This document shows, in pieces, positions 1 through 6,783 of a DNA stretch of 8,703 nucleotides; within the stretch, counting starts at the first letter, position 1, and each line of letters starts with the position of its first letter. Source of the stretch: Candidatus Moraniibacteriota bacterium (GTDB lineage Bacteria; Patescibacteriota; Minisyncoccia; CAIUEV01; JAHKAQ01); contig WJJX01000059.1 in NCBI GenBank assembly GCA_014729445.1, forward strand, positions 1 to 8,703, given 5' to 3'. Below the pieces are notes generated by a model. The model was not told the origin of the DNA and did not search any database. It saw only the letters and a list, made by a program, of their open reading frames with translations. The translations under genes were made by a program, and so were the position numbers.

Positions 1-410
1 CCAATCAGGATGATAAGATTTTAAATTTATTGGAAGATACGGATTCCCTAAAAGATAAGCAGGATTTAAATGAACAATATTATAGCGATTTAGTAAAGCA
101 GGTGGCGGATGTTGACGATAAATATGATGATTTGGATGAAAAGGTGGAAAATTATGAGGAAAGGATGGACAGTCTTAAAGAAATAGATGAAGAATTAAAA
201 GGTTCCTTTGTGATTGAAAAGGGAGAAAAATCCTTTAAAATAGAAACAAAAGAAGTTAAAAAAGATTCGATGATTTTCTTAAGTCCGATTGGGGGCACCC
301 CGGTTAGTTGGACGGTTTCTGATATCAAGGAAGAAGATTACTTTAAAGTGCTTTTGGGTGAAGAAATAGACGAAGATATCAAATTCAATTGGTGGATTTT
401 AAATAATTAA
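1..410 (+). CDS. C-terminal part of a coiled-coil protein with a WWI-type surface module (5' end outside window)
   Basis: The reading frame is open from base 3, so the gene is cut by the left edge; the TTG at 30 is an internal Leu codon, not a start. What remains is about 135 residues. The first 70 or so are very rich in Asp, Glu, Lys and Leu with heptad-like spacing, which suggests a coiled coil (for example YEERMDSLKEIDEELKG). The last 65 or so are beta-rich, with alternating hydrophobic residues, and end in IKFNWWILNN. From memory, such a module (a beta segment, then 'SxIFxxP', a Gly-rich turn, and a final 'I.F.WWI.N') caps the C-terminus of many large secreted or surface proteins in Patescibacteria. 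The function is unknown; a structural or adhesive surface role is an inference. The stop is TAA, 30 bases before the next gene. Confidence is high that it is coding, moderate for the module. Confidence 0.75.
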   Translation, partial: NQDDKILNLLEDTDSLKDKQDLNEQYYSDLVKQVADVDDKYDDLDEKVENYEERMDSLKEIDEELKGSFVIEKGEKSFKIETKEVKKDSMIFLSPIGGTPVSWTVSDIKEEDYFKVLLGEEIDEDIKFNWWILNN

Positions 411-417
411 TTAAAAT
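389..417 (+). promoter_or_regulatory. possible promoter of the O-antigen ligase-like gene
   Basis: TTGGTG at 389-394 (three of six consensus -35 bases) lies 17 bases before TAAAAT at 412-417 (five of six -10 bases). Initiation near 424 would give a leader of about 17 bases. In DNA this AT-rich a -10-like match is easily found by chance, so this is a weak call; read-through from the upstream gene is equally possible. Confidence 0.2.
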
Positions 418-438
418 TTTGAATTAATAAATTTTTTC
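406..438 (+). terminator. weak A/T-only hairpin with T-run after the first gene
   Basis: ATTAATT at 406-412 can pair with AATTAAT at 422-428 (7 bp, 9-base loop), and six T's follow at 432-437. The arrangement resembles an intrinsic terminator, but the stem has no G or C, overlaps the TAA stop codon and would be only marginally stable. It also overlaps the possible promoter, so at most one of the two is likely to be real. Confidence 0.2.
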
Positions 439-440
439 TT

Positions 441-3011
441 ATGTCAACGTCAGTTAAAAAAAACAATCCAAAAATAAAAAAAGTAAGCCAAAACGAATTG
501 CCTTTAAAAATATTGGATAAAATTATTTATTACTCAATTATTCTTAGTGTGATAATAATTCCTTTTGTCTATATTCCCAGTGTGCCAAGTCCGTTTGATT
601 TAAACAAACAATTATTTTTGATTATTTTTACAAGCATTGGTTTTTTGGCTTGGTTCGGCAAGATGTCTGTTGGCAATCAAGTGAAATTTAAAAAGGAATT
701 TATTTTGATTCCCTTATTGACTTTTTTAATTATTTATGGATTTAGTGCTTGGTTTTCTTATTATAGGGAAGTCAGTATTTGGGGAGATTTTGGAGGGCAG
801 CATTTTTCTTTAATTACTTTACTCACTTTGGTGGTTTTTTTCATTTTAACATTTAATAACATTAATAATGAAGATCGACTGTTAAATATTGTTTGGGTCA
901 TAGTGATTAGCGGTTTTTTTGTCTGTTTATTTGGGATTCTACAATATTTTGAGATTTATTTACTGCCTTTTGAAAGTTTAAAGGATCCTTTTTTTAATTC
1001 AATTGGATCCTTTTATATGTTGGGAGTATATAGTGGAGTTTTGTTTTTGCTTTGTATCAGTCTTTTAACTCAAGATAAAATTTATGTATCAATGAGGCTG
1101 ATATTGTTAACACTTGCCTTGTTTTTCTTTTTTATAATCGCGGTAGTTAATTTAAAGGTAGTTTACGTGGCTTTAATTTTTTGTTTGTCGCTTTTTTTTG
1201 GCGCTCAGACAATTAAAAACGAAAAAAATTCGAATAGTGTTATTCAGTTTATTTTAATGTTGTTCTTGGTATTCTGCGTTTTGTTTATTATAAGGAATCA
1301 GCCTTTGATTTCCAGGAATTCATTGGTTGAAATTTCCTTGAACCATTCAACTTCCTTTTCGATTGCTTTACAATCTTTTTTAAAGGAACCTTTGTTAGGG
1401 GTTGGTCCCGGCAATTATTCGGATATTTTCAGATTGTTTCGGCCGGATGATCTGGGGAGTTTTTGGTCTAATGATTTTCCCAAGGCTTCCAGTTATTTTT
1501 TAACTTTGATTAGCACTACGGGAATTTTGGGGATGCTGTCTTTTCTTTTTTTAACGGGCTATGGAGTATATTATTTGTTTAGAAATATTGCTTTGATTAA
1601 TAAGAATCAAAAAGTTTTGGATAATTCTTTTTTGTTTTTAGCTTTTGGCGGGATGTGGTTGTTTTTGACAGTCGTTCTGTTTGGTTATTCCTTAAATATG
1701 ACCTTAATTTTTTTATGGTGGTTAAGTTTGGCTTTGTTTACTGCCCTTTCCTCGATTTTAATAAGTGATAAAAGAAAAAATGTAATTAACGCCAAAACCA
1801 ATCCAAGAACTTCGCTGGTTTTTTCTTTTGTTTTTGTTCTGGTGATTATCGGTTTTATTTCTTTAAATTATACTTTTGTTCAAAAATATGTCGCCGCTTA
1901 TTATTACAATAAAGCTCTTGTTGTAAATGCCAGGGGTGAATCTTTGGAAAAAGCGGGTGAATATATGAATAAAGCCATAGCAATGAATCCTAAAAAGGAT
2001 ATTTATTATAGTGATATGTCGAATATCCTGTTTGCTTTAGCCAATAAGCGGGCGATGGAGAAGAAAGAAGATTTAAATACTGAGGATTCGACCTATATAA
2101 GCCAGATGGTAAAGGGGTCGCTAAATTATTCAGAAGCTGCGATAGATTTGAATTCAAATAATTCTAAGAATTATCAAAATCAAGCTCGCATTTATGAGGG
2201 GATAATCGGAATTTTGGAAGGAGCAGCCGAGGATGCGGTTGAACTTTATGAAAAGGCGATTGAAATTGATCCTAGAAATCCTTTGTTATATCACAAGATT
2301 GCAAATATTAATGTGATTAATTTTGATGTTTTAATGGTTAAGCATTTAAATCAATTAAAACAACAACAAAGCGGCGAGCCGGGATCTCAGGTAGACATTC
2401 CCGATGAGATTAAGAAATATTTGTATTTAGCTAAAGAGAATGTTAATAAAGCGCTTGCAATCAAAGAGGATTTTATGGATTCAAACTTATTGTTGGTTGA
2501 AATCTATGAGCGGGAGGGAGACCTTTCAATGGCGATTGAACAAGCCAAAAAGAATAAGGAATATTCGAATCATCATCCAAGAGTGATTTTCAAGCTGGGC
2601 TTGCTGTATTATAAGATGAATAGATTAGATGAAGCTAAGGGTGAATTTTCATATGCAGTTTCAATTGATCCCGATTATTCAAATGCAAGATATTTTTTGG
2701 GTTTGATTTTGGATAAACAAGCAAATCATGAAGAGGCGATTGAACAATTTGAGGTTATAAAAAAATTAAATCCAGAAAATGAAGAGGTTGCCAAGATACT
2801 AGATAATTTACAAAATGGGAGGGAGGCTCTTTTTGGTATTGAGGAAGCCTCCAAATTTTATGAACAAGGAGAGCAGATTAATGCTCTTGAAGATGAAAGC
2901 GGCGATGATGTGAATCTTGATTTACAAAGTGATCAACTTCCCAAAGAGGCGATTCAGGAAGATATTATTTTGGATGATTCCGGTAATGAGGTCACGGAGG
3001 ATGAAGATTAA
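441..3011 (+). CDS. O-antigen ligase/polymerase-like (WaaL/Wzy) membrane protein with C-terminal TPR domain
   Basis: An 856-residue protein in two halves. Residues 1-480 carry about 13 hydrophobic segments (roughly 28-46, 56-76, 86-105, 121-139, 148-168, 187-209, 217-236, 239-256, 266-284, 352-378, 394-415, 418-441, 457-477). A large loop at 285-350 holds EPLLGVGPGNY (316-326), the hallmark PLLGxGPxN motif of the Wzy_C/O-antigen ligase family. Such proteins join or polymerise lipid-linked glycans on the outer face of the membrane. Residues about 485-790 contain TPR-like repeats, clearest at 594-612, 713-746 and 747-780 (EAIEQFEVIKKLNPEN). The last 45 residues are strongly acidic. Basic residues at the N-terminus, 379-392 and 442-457 place those loops inside, so the TPR half should lie outside the membrane. 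The His of the family's 'AHN' motif is Ser350 here. The glycan substrate cannot be told. The ATG start has no Shine-Dalgarno. Cell-envelope glycan assembly is the likely role; enzymatic activity is unproven. Confidence 0.85.
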   Translation: MSTSVKKNNPKIKKVSQNELPLKILDKIIYYSIILSVIIIPFVYIPSVPSPFDLNKQLFLIIFTSIGFLAWFGKMSVGNQVKFKKEFILIPLLTFLIIYGFSAWFSYYREVSIWGDFGGQHFSLITLLTLVVFFILTFNNINNEDRLLNIVWVIVISGFFVCLFGILQYFEIYLLPFESLKDPFFNSIGSFYMLGVYSGVLFLLCISLLTQDKIYVSMRLILLTLALFFFFIIAVVNLKVVYVALIFCLSLFFGAQTIKNEKNSNSVIQFILMLFLVFCVLFIIRNQPLISRNSLVEISLNHSTSFSIALQSFLKEPLLGVGPGNYSDIFRLFRPDDLGSFWSNDFPKASSYFLTLISTTGILGMLSFLFLTGYGVYYLFRNIALINKNQKVLDNSFLFLAFGGMWLFLTVVLFGYSLNMTLIFLWWLSLALFTALSSILISDKRKNVINAKTNPRTSLVFSFVFVLVIIGFISLNYTFVQKYVAAYYYNKALVVNARGESLEKAGEYMNKAIAMNPKKDIYYSDMSNILFALANKRAMEKKEDLNTEDSTYISQMVKGSLNYSEAAIDLNSNNSKNYQNQARIYEGIIGILEGAAEDAVELYEKAIEIDPRNPLLYHKIANINVINFDVLMVKHLNQLKQQQSGEPGSQVDIPDEIKKYLYLAKENVNKALAIKEDFMDSNLLLVEIYEREGDLSMAIEQAKKNKEYSNHHPRVIFKLGLLYYKMNRLDEAKGEFSYAVSIDPDYSNARYFLGLILDKQANHEEAIEQFEVIKKLNPENEEVAKILDNLQNGREALFGIEEASKFYEQGEQINALEDESGDDVNLDLQSDQLPKEAIQEDIILDDSGNEVTEDED

Positions 3012-3049
3012 AATAGTTTGCAAAATAAGACGGTCTATGTTACTATTGG

Positions 3050-3084
3050 TTGACATTTGAAAATTTTAAAGGCTTTGTTTTCAT
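3050..3084 (+). promoter_or_regulatory. possible promoter of the ATP synthase operon
   Basis: The 105-base gap before atpB contains a perfect -35 hexamer TTGACA at 3050-3055, but no good -10 lies 16-19 bases after it. A better spaced pair is TTGAAA at 3057-3062 with TTTCAT at 3079-3084 (16-base spacer, four of six -10 bases), which would start transcription about 25 bases before the atpB ATG. A TAAAAT at 3094-3099 has no fitting -35. This is the longest gap before any complete atp gene, so a promoter is expected here, but its exact position is uncertain. Confidence 0.3.
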
Positions 3085-3116
3085 AGCTTTTGTTAAAATT
3101 TGATTTTTAATTAAAT

Positions 3117-3875
3117 ATGGGACACGATATCCATGTATCATTAAAAGGAGGAGAATTGTTTGAGATATTTGGTATACCTGTAACCAATACAATGATTACT
3201 ACTTGGATCGTGATGGGATTGATATTATTCGTGTCTTATCTTTTGACCAGGAAAGTTAAATTGAGTCCTTCAAGAGGTCAGGTGGCGGTTGAGTTCGTAG
3301 TGGGGGGATTATACGATTATTTCTATAACATCTTTCAGGACAAAAAGAAAACTCAGCGTTTTTTTTCTTTATTTGCCTCTTTTTTTATTTTTATAATAAT
3401 CGCTAACTGGATGGGTACGTTTATTGAATCTATTCCCGGGATTCATCATTTTGGTATAACAAAAGAGAGTCCTTCCGGAGAGGAATTTATTCCTTTTCTT
3501 CGAAGTCCTAATTCGGACGTGGCAAGTACGGTCAGCTGGTCTTTAATTTCGGTTTTGTTGGCTCAGGTTGTGGGAATTTCTTATTTGGGCGTCAAAAAAT
3601 ATCTGCATAAATTTTTTAATTTTAAAAATCCGATTTATTTTTTTATTGGTATAATAGAATTAATCAGTGAATTTTCCAAAATTGTTTCCTTGAGTTTCAG
3701 ACTTTTTGGTAATATCCTGGCCGGCGAGATTTTGTTATTGGCTATCGGGAGTGTGGCTCCGCTTTTGGCGCCTTTACCTTTTTACGGTTTGGAGATCTTT
3801 GTCGGGTTTATTCAGGCTTTGGTATTTACGACTTTGTCGGTTATTTATATGAAATTGGCCAGTGAGGTTCATTAA
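3117..3875 (+). CDS. atpB: ATP synthase Fo subunit a
   Basis: A 252-residue, multi-spanning membrane protein forming the stator half of the ion channel facing the c-ring. Hydrophobic segments lie near 25-43, 82-101, 138-158, 172-187, 197-217 and 223-245. The essential arginine is Arg195 in SLSFRLFGNILAGE (192-204), equivalent to E. coli Arg210. Gln233 in FIQALVFTTLSVIYMKLAS matches E. coli Gln252 in the last helix. The N-terminal HVSLKGGELFEIFGIPVTN segment resembles other bacterial a subunits, which supports the ATG chosen. It is the first gene of the operon; no atpI precedes it. The leader is TTTTAATTAAAT, with no Shine-Dalgarno. The next gene follows after 44 bases. The identification is secure. 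Confidence 0.97.
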   Translation: MGHDIHVSLKGGELFEIFGIPVTNTMITTWIVMGLILFVSYLLTRKVKLSPSRGQVAVEFVVGGLYDYFYNIFQDKKKTQRFFSLFASFFIFIIIANWMGTFIESIPGIHHFGITKESPSGEEFIPFLRSPNSDVASTVSWSLISVLLAQVVGISYLGVKKYLHKFFNFKNPIYFFIGIIELISEFSKIVSLSFRLFGNILAGEILLLAIGSVAPLLAPLPFYGLEIFVGFIQALVFTTLSVIYMKLASEVH

Positions 3876-3910
3876 TTTTTTTGGATTTATTTTTAATTAA
3901 TTATTAAATA

Positions 3911-3919
3911 TTTATTAAA
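3911..3919 (+). promoter_or_regulatory. A/T-only initiation leader of atpE
   Basis: TTTATTAAA directly abuts the atpE ATG, and the same nonamer recurs one base further from the ATG at atpF. There is no purine-rich Shine-Dalgarno element: the whole stretch between the end of atpB and the ATG has a single GG pair (3883-3884), about 35 bases away. The c subunit normally needs the highest translation of the operon, so an SD-free start here is notable. That the nonamer itself aids initiation is inference. Confidence 0.35.
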
Positions 3920-4171
3920 ATGGCAAACGTAGAAAATCCAGTTGAAGCAGCTTCTCAATTAAAAGATTTGGCGGCGGCAATAACCATGGCGGTTGGTGGC
4001 ATTGCACCAGCTATAGCGATTGGTATAATTGCCGGTAAAGCTATGAAGGCGATTGGGAGAAATCCCGAAGCTGCTCCTAAAATTCAGACGGCTATGATTA
4101 TTGCCGCCGGTCTTGCTGAAGCGATCGCTATTTACGCTTTGATTGTAGTGATCTTGATCAAGTTTGTTTAA
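3920..4171 (+). CDS. atpE: ATP synthase Fo subunit c (rotor ring)
   Basis: An 83-residue hairpin of two membrane helices (about 16-41 and 56-81) joined by the conserved polar loop GRNPEAA (46-52), which contacts gamma and epsilon. The ion-binding carboxylate is Glu67 in AGLAEAIAIY, mid-membrane in helix 2. The usual Gly-rich pattern of helix 1 appears as PAIAIGIIAGKA (30-41). Residues that mark Na+-binding c subunits are absent: the helix-1 Gln position is Ile34, and Glu67 is followed by Ala rather than Ser or Thr, so proton coupling is the better guess. The roughly 15 residues before helix 1 are a little longer than in many c subunits. A strong hairpin follows the gene. The identification is secure; ion specificity is an inference. 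Confidence 0.97.
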   Translation: MANVENPVEAASQLKDLAAAITMAVGGIAPAIAIGIIAGKAMKAIGRNPEAAPKIQTAMIIAAGLAEAIAIYALIVVILIKFV

Positions 4172-4175
4172 GTTT

Positions 4176-4220
4176 AGATTGCAGGCTGTTTTATTTTATC
4201 AAATTAGACAGCCTGAATTT
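4176..4220 (+). promoter_or_regulatory. intercistronic RNA hairpin between atpE and atpF
   Basis: CAGGCTGT (4182-4189) is perfectly complementary to ACAGCCTG (4208-4215), giving an 8-bp GC-containing stem with an 18-base loop. With G4181 bulged, the stem extends by AGATT/AATTT (4176-4180 with 4216-4220, one G-U pair). No continuous T-run follows (AATTTAAATTTAAATT instead), so it is not a textbook intrinsic terminator. It sits five bases after the atpE stop. Plausible roles are stabilising the 3' end of the c-subunit message, marking a processing site, or partial termination, each of which would favour excess c over b and later subunits. Confidence 0.6.
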
Positions 4221-4247
4221 AAATTTAAATTGGGATAAAAAATTTAA

Positions 4248-4256
4248 TTTATTAAA
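4248..4256 (+). promoter_or_regulatory. A/T-only initiation leader of atpF
   Basis: TTTATTAAA followed by one more A precedes the atpF ATG, repeating the nonamer found at atpE. The nearest G-rich stretch (TGGGATAA, 4231-4238) lies about 20 bases or more upstream, too far for a normal Shine-Dalgarno contact. As in AT-rich DNA generally, part of the similarity may be chance. Confidence 0.3.
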
Positions 4257-4257
4257 A

Positions 4258-4755
4258 ATGAAATTATTTGAAATTTTTGGTATAGATGGAAGAATATTAT
4301 TGATGAATATCGTTACTTTTACTATTTTTATTTTATTGATTAGAAAATATCTGTACAAACCCGTGCTTTTGATAATCGAGAAGAGAAAGAATAAAATCGA
4401 AAAGAGTCTCCAAGAAGCAAAGGAGATAAATGAAAGAATAGAAAAGCTGGATAATGAAATGGAGGATAAATTGAAAAAGTCAAAGAAACAGGCTTTACAG
4501 ATTATCGAGGAGGCGAAAAAAGAGGCTAATATGGAAAGAGAGCTAATTAAAAAAAAGGCCGGGGAGGAAATTTCAAAAATGAAAACAAGCGTAAAAGAGG
4601 AATTAGAGAAGGAAAAGCAAAAGATTGTCCAAGCCTCGAAAAAGGAAATAGCTGATTTGATTATCCTTTTAACCGAGAAGATGTTAAGAAAAAAACTGAC
4701 ACTTGAGGAACAGGAAAAGTTAAATAAGGATTTATTAAACGAGATTGAAAAATAA
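4258..4755 (+). CDS. atpF: ATP synthase Fo subunit b (stator stalk)
   Basis: A 165-residue protein with one N-terminal membrane helix (about 12-30, with Asn17 near the membrane start), then YLYKPVLLIIEKRKNKIEKS, the typical b-subunit junction. A long, highly charged helix follows to the C-terminus (about 36-160), very rich in Lys and Glu, fitting the right-handed coiled-coil dimer that links subunit a to delta and alpha. The length is close to the usual 155-170. There is a single b gene, with no b' paralogue, so a homodimer is expected. The gene follows the hairpin after atpE and precedes atpH by 15 bases. The identification is secure from architecture and context. Confidence 0.94.
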   Translation: MKLFEIFGIDGRILLMNIVTFTIFILLIRKYLYKPVLLIIEKRKNKIEKSLQEAKEINERIEKLDNEMEDKLKKSKKQALQIIEEAKKEANMERELIKKKAGEEISKMKTSVKEELEKEKQKIVQASKKEIADLIILLTEKMLRKKLTLEEQEKLNKDLLNEIEK

Positions 4756-4770
4756 TTTTAAATTTTTAAA

Positions 4771-5160
4771 ATGGCGGTATTAGCCAAAGATTATGCAATA
4801 GCTTTATGTGAACAGCTGGAGAAGCAGGAGGGGGATTTTTTGGATTTAGGTAAAAATTTTATTAATCTGTTAAAAAAACACGAGAGGCTTGAGGAGCTGC
4901 CTGTAATAGTTGAATACGTGAAAGATTATTATAAAAATAACAAGGCTTATGTTATTGAGGTTTTTGTTGAATATGCCGAGGTGGATCCGGTTTTAAAAAT
5001 CGAAAAAAGATTGAAGGATGTTGCCCAGGATAAAAAGATTAAAGCAAGATCCCAAAAAAATGAAGATTTAATTGGCGGTTGCAGGGTGGTGGTGGATAAT
5101 GTTATGTATGATGCCAGTTTAAAGGGTGATTTATCCAAATTAAGGAAAAAATTAAGTTAG
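4771..5160 (+). CDS. atpH: ATP synthase F1 subunit delta, shortened N-terminal domain
   Basis: At 129 residues this is well short of the usual 175-185. It links the b stalk to the top of the alpha/beta hexamer. The C-terminal part is typical: DLIGGCRVVVDNVMYDASLK (99-118) followed by GDLSKLRKKL matches the conserved 'GG....D...DGS..G.L..L' signature. Residues 29-129 align by eye with about the last 105 of E. coli delta (RLEELPVIVEYV with RLNALPDVLEQF). Residues 1-28 resemble its first helix (AKDYAIALCEQL). About 45 residues corresponding to helices 2-4 of the N-terminal domain are therefore missing. The frame is clean, with no broken copy of the missing part nearby, so this looks like a compact natural form rather than a pseudogene. 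The stop is TAG, the only non-TAA stop seen. Confidence 0.9.
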   Translation: MAVLAKDYAIALCEQLEKQEGDFLDLGKNFINLLKKHERLEELPVIVEYVKDYYKNNKAYVIEVFVEYAEVDPVLKIEKRLKDVAQDKKIKARSQKNEDLIGGCRVVVDNVMYDASLKGDLSKLRKKLS

Positions 5161-5184
5161 TTTTAAATTTTAAGATAAGTAAAT

Positions 5185-6759
5185 ATGGCTTCTTCTAAAA
5201 GAGAACAAATAATCGATTTTTTAAAGAAAGAAATATCCAGCTTTGAACCTTCGATTCAAAAAAGGCAGGTGGGAAAAGTGATCGAAGTCGGGGACGGCGT
5301 CGCAACTATCAGTGGACTTGCTGATACTATGAGTCAGGAATTGTTAGATTTTGGCAACGATGTTTATGGAGTTGCCTTAAATTTAAACGAGGACAGTGTC
5401 GGAACAGTCATTCTTGGAGATTATACTAAAATCAAAGAAGGCGATTTGGTTAAGACCACAGGAAGGGTTTTGTCGATTCCGGTATCAGACCAGATGATAG
5501 GAAGAGTTATTAATCCTCTTGGTTTCTCTCTGGACGGAAAGGAAGATATTAAAAGTGAAGTTTATTATCCGATTGAAAAAGTGGCTCCCGGCGTTATGGA
5601 AAGAGAAAGTGTAAATCAACCTCTACAAACCGGTATAAAAGTGATTGATCTGATTACTCCGATCGGGAGAGGGCAGAGAGAGTTGATTATCGGAGACCGG
5701 CAAACCGGAAAAACGACGATTGCCGTTGATACAATTTTGAATCAGAAAGGACAGGATTGTTTTTGTATTTATGTGGCTATCGGACAAAAGAAATCCAAGA
5801 TTGCTAAAATCGTGGCGGAATTGGAATCCAGGGGGGCTATGGATTATACTACCGTGGTTTTAGCGGGAGCTTCCGATCCCGCTTCATTGTCTTTTATCGC
5901 TCCTTATAGCGGTTGTGCGATCGGCGAATATTTTATGGATCAGGGGCGTGATGTTTTGATTATTTATGATGATCTAAGCAAACATGCCTGGAGCTATCGG
6001 CAGATCTCTTTATTGCTTAGGAGACCGCCGGGAAGAGAGGCTTATCCGGGAGATATTTTTTATCTTCATTCCAGACTGCTTGAAAGAGCCGCTAAATTAA
6101 ACAAGCAAAACGGAGGCGGTTCTATTACGGCTTTACCGATTATTGAAACCCAGGCCGGTGACGTTTCAGCTTATATTCCTACCAATGTTATTTCCATCAC
6201 CGACGGGCAGATTTATTTGGAGGCGGATCTGTTTTATCAAGGGATTAAACCGGCCGTAAATGCAGGTTTATCCGTTTCCCGGGTTGGATCAGCGGCTCAA
6301 ACAAAAGCCATAAAATCGGTAGCCGGCAAATTAAGATTGGATTTGGCTCAATATCGTGAGATGGCCGCTTTTGCTGAATTTTCTTCGGACTTGGACGAAA
6401 AAACAAAAAAGCAGATTGAAAGGGGAAAGAGATTAACCGAAATAATTAAACAAGAACAGTATAATCCAATGAGTATGGTTAATCAGGTTTTATCGGTTTT
6501 GGCGGTTAATGAAGGTTATTTTGATAAAATTAAAGTGGAAAAGGTTAAGCACTATGAACAAAAGTGGCTGGAATTTGCCTCCAGCGATTTAAGAAAAGAA
6601 ATTAAGCAAATCGAAAAAACAGGCAAACTTGAAGATGAAGTTAAAGAAAAGGTTTTAAAATCCATGAATGATTTCTTTAAAAATCAAGTCGAGGAGGAGG
6701 ATAGAATAATAGAGGACAAAGAAAAAGAGAAAATGTTTGAGAAAAAACTTGACAAGTAA
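5185..6759 (+). CDS. atpA: ATP synthase F1 subunit alpha
   Basis: A 524-residue non-catalytic nucleotide-binding subunit. In order: an N-terminal helix (1-20) that normally docks onto delta; a beta-barrel domain to about 95; the P-loop GDRQTGKT (170-177); the Walker B strand VLIIYDDLSKHA with Asp262; the signature LLRRPPGREAYPGD (277-290); and the arginine finger Arg366 in SVSRVGSAAQ, which reaches into the beta catalytic site. All key residues are intact. The C-terminal helical domain ends in a charged tail from about 502 (EEEDRIIEDKEKEKMFEKK) that makes the protein slightly longer than usual. The ATG at 5185 fits the conserved N-terminus; the leader AGATAAGTAAAT is not a Shine-Dalgarno. The gene lies 24 bases after atpH and 24 before atpG. 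Confidence 0.98.
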   Translation: MASSKREQIIDFLKKEISSFEPSIQKRQVGKVIEVGDGVATISGLADTMSQELLDFGNDVYGVALNLNEDSVGTVILGDYTKIKEGDLVKTTGRVLSIPVSDQMIGRVINPLGFSLDGKEDIKSEVYYPIEKVAPGVMERESVNQPLQTGIKVIDLITPIGRGQRELIIGDRQTGKTTIAVDTILNQKGQDCFCIYVAIGQKKSKIAKIVAELESRGAMDYTTVVLAGASDPASLSFIAPYSGCAIGEYFMDQGRDVLIIYDDLSKHAWSYRQISLLLRRPPGREAYPGDIFYLHSRLLERAAKLNKQNGGGSITALPIIETQAGDVSAYIPTNVISITDGQIYLEADLFYQGIKPAVNAGLSVSRVGSAAQTKAIKSVAGKLRLDLAQYREMAAFAEFSSDLDEKTKKQIERGKRLTEIIKQEQYNPMSMVNQVLSVLAVNEGYFDKIKVEKVKHYEQKWLEFASSDLRKEIKQIEKTGKLEDEVKEKVLKSMNDFFKNQVEEEDRIIEDKEKEKMFEKKLDK

Positions 6760-6783
6760 TTTTATTATTAATCGTTTTTCAAA

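Noticed and set aside
30..32. TTG as the start codon of the first gene
   Set aside because: The frame is open upstream to the window edge and the coiled-coil character continues across it, so this is an internal Leu codon of a truncated gene.
3011..3047. Possible terminator after the O-antigen ligase-like gene
   Set aside because: AATAGT (3012-3017) and ACTATT (3042-3047) can pair, but the stem is only 6 bp, mostly A/T, with a 24-base loop and no T-run.
3104..3900. Identical 11-mer TTTTTAATTAA before atpB (3104-3114) and before atpE (3890-3900) as an operator repeat
   Set aside because: Short A/T-only matches are expected by chance in such AT-rich spacers, the distances to the ATGs differ, and no third copy was found.
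4947..5138. Minus-strand open frame of 63 codons within atpH
   Set aside because: It lies wholly opposite a well-supported delta gene, its product is low in complexity and resembles no family I know, so it is a shadow of the + strand gene.
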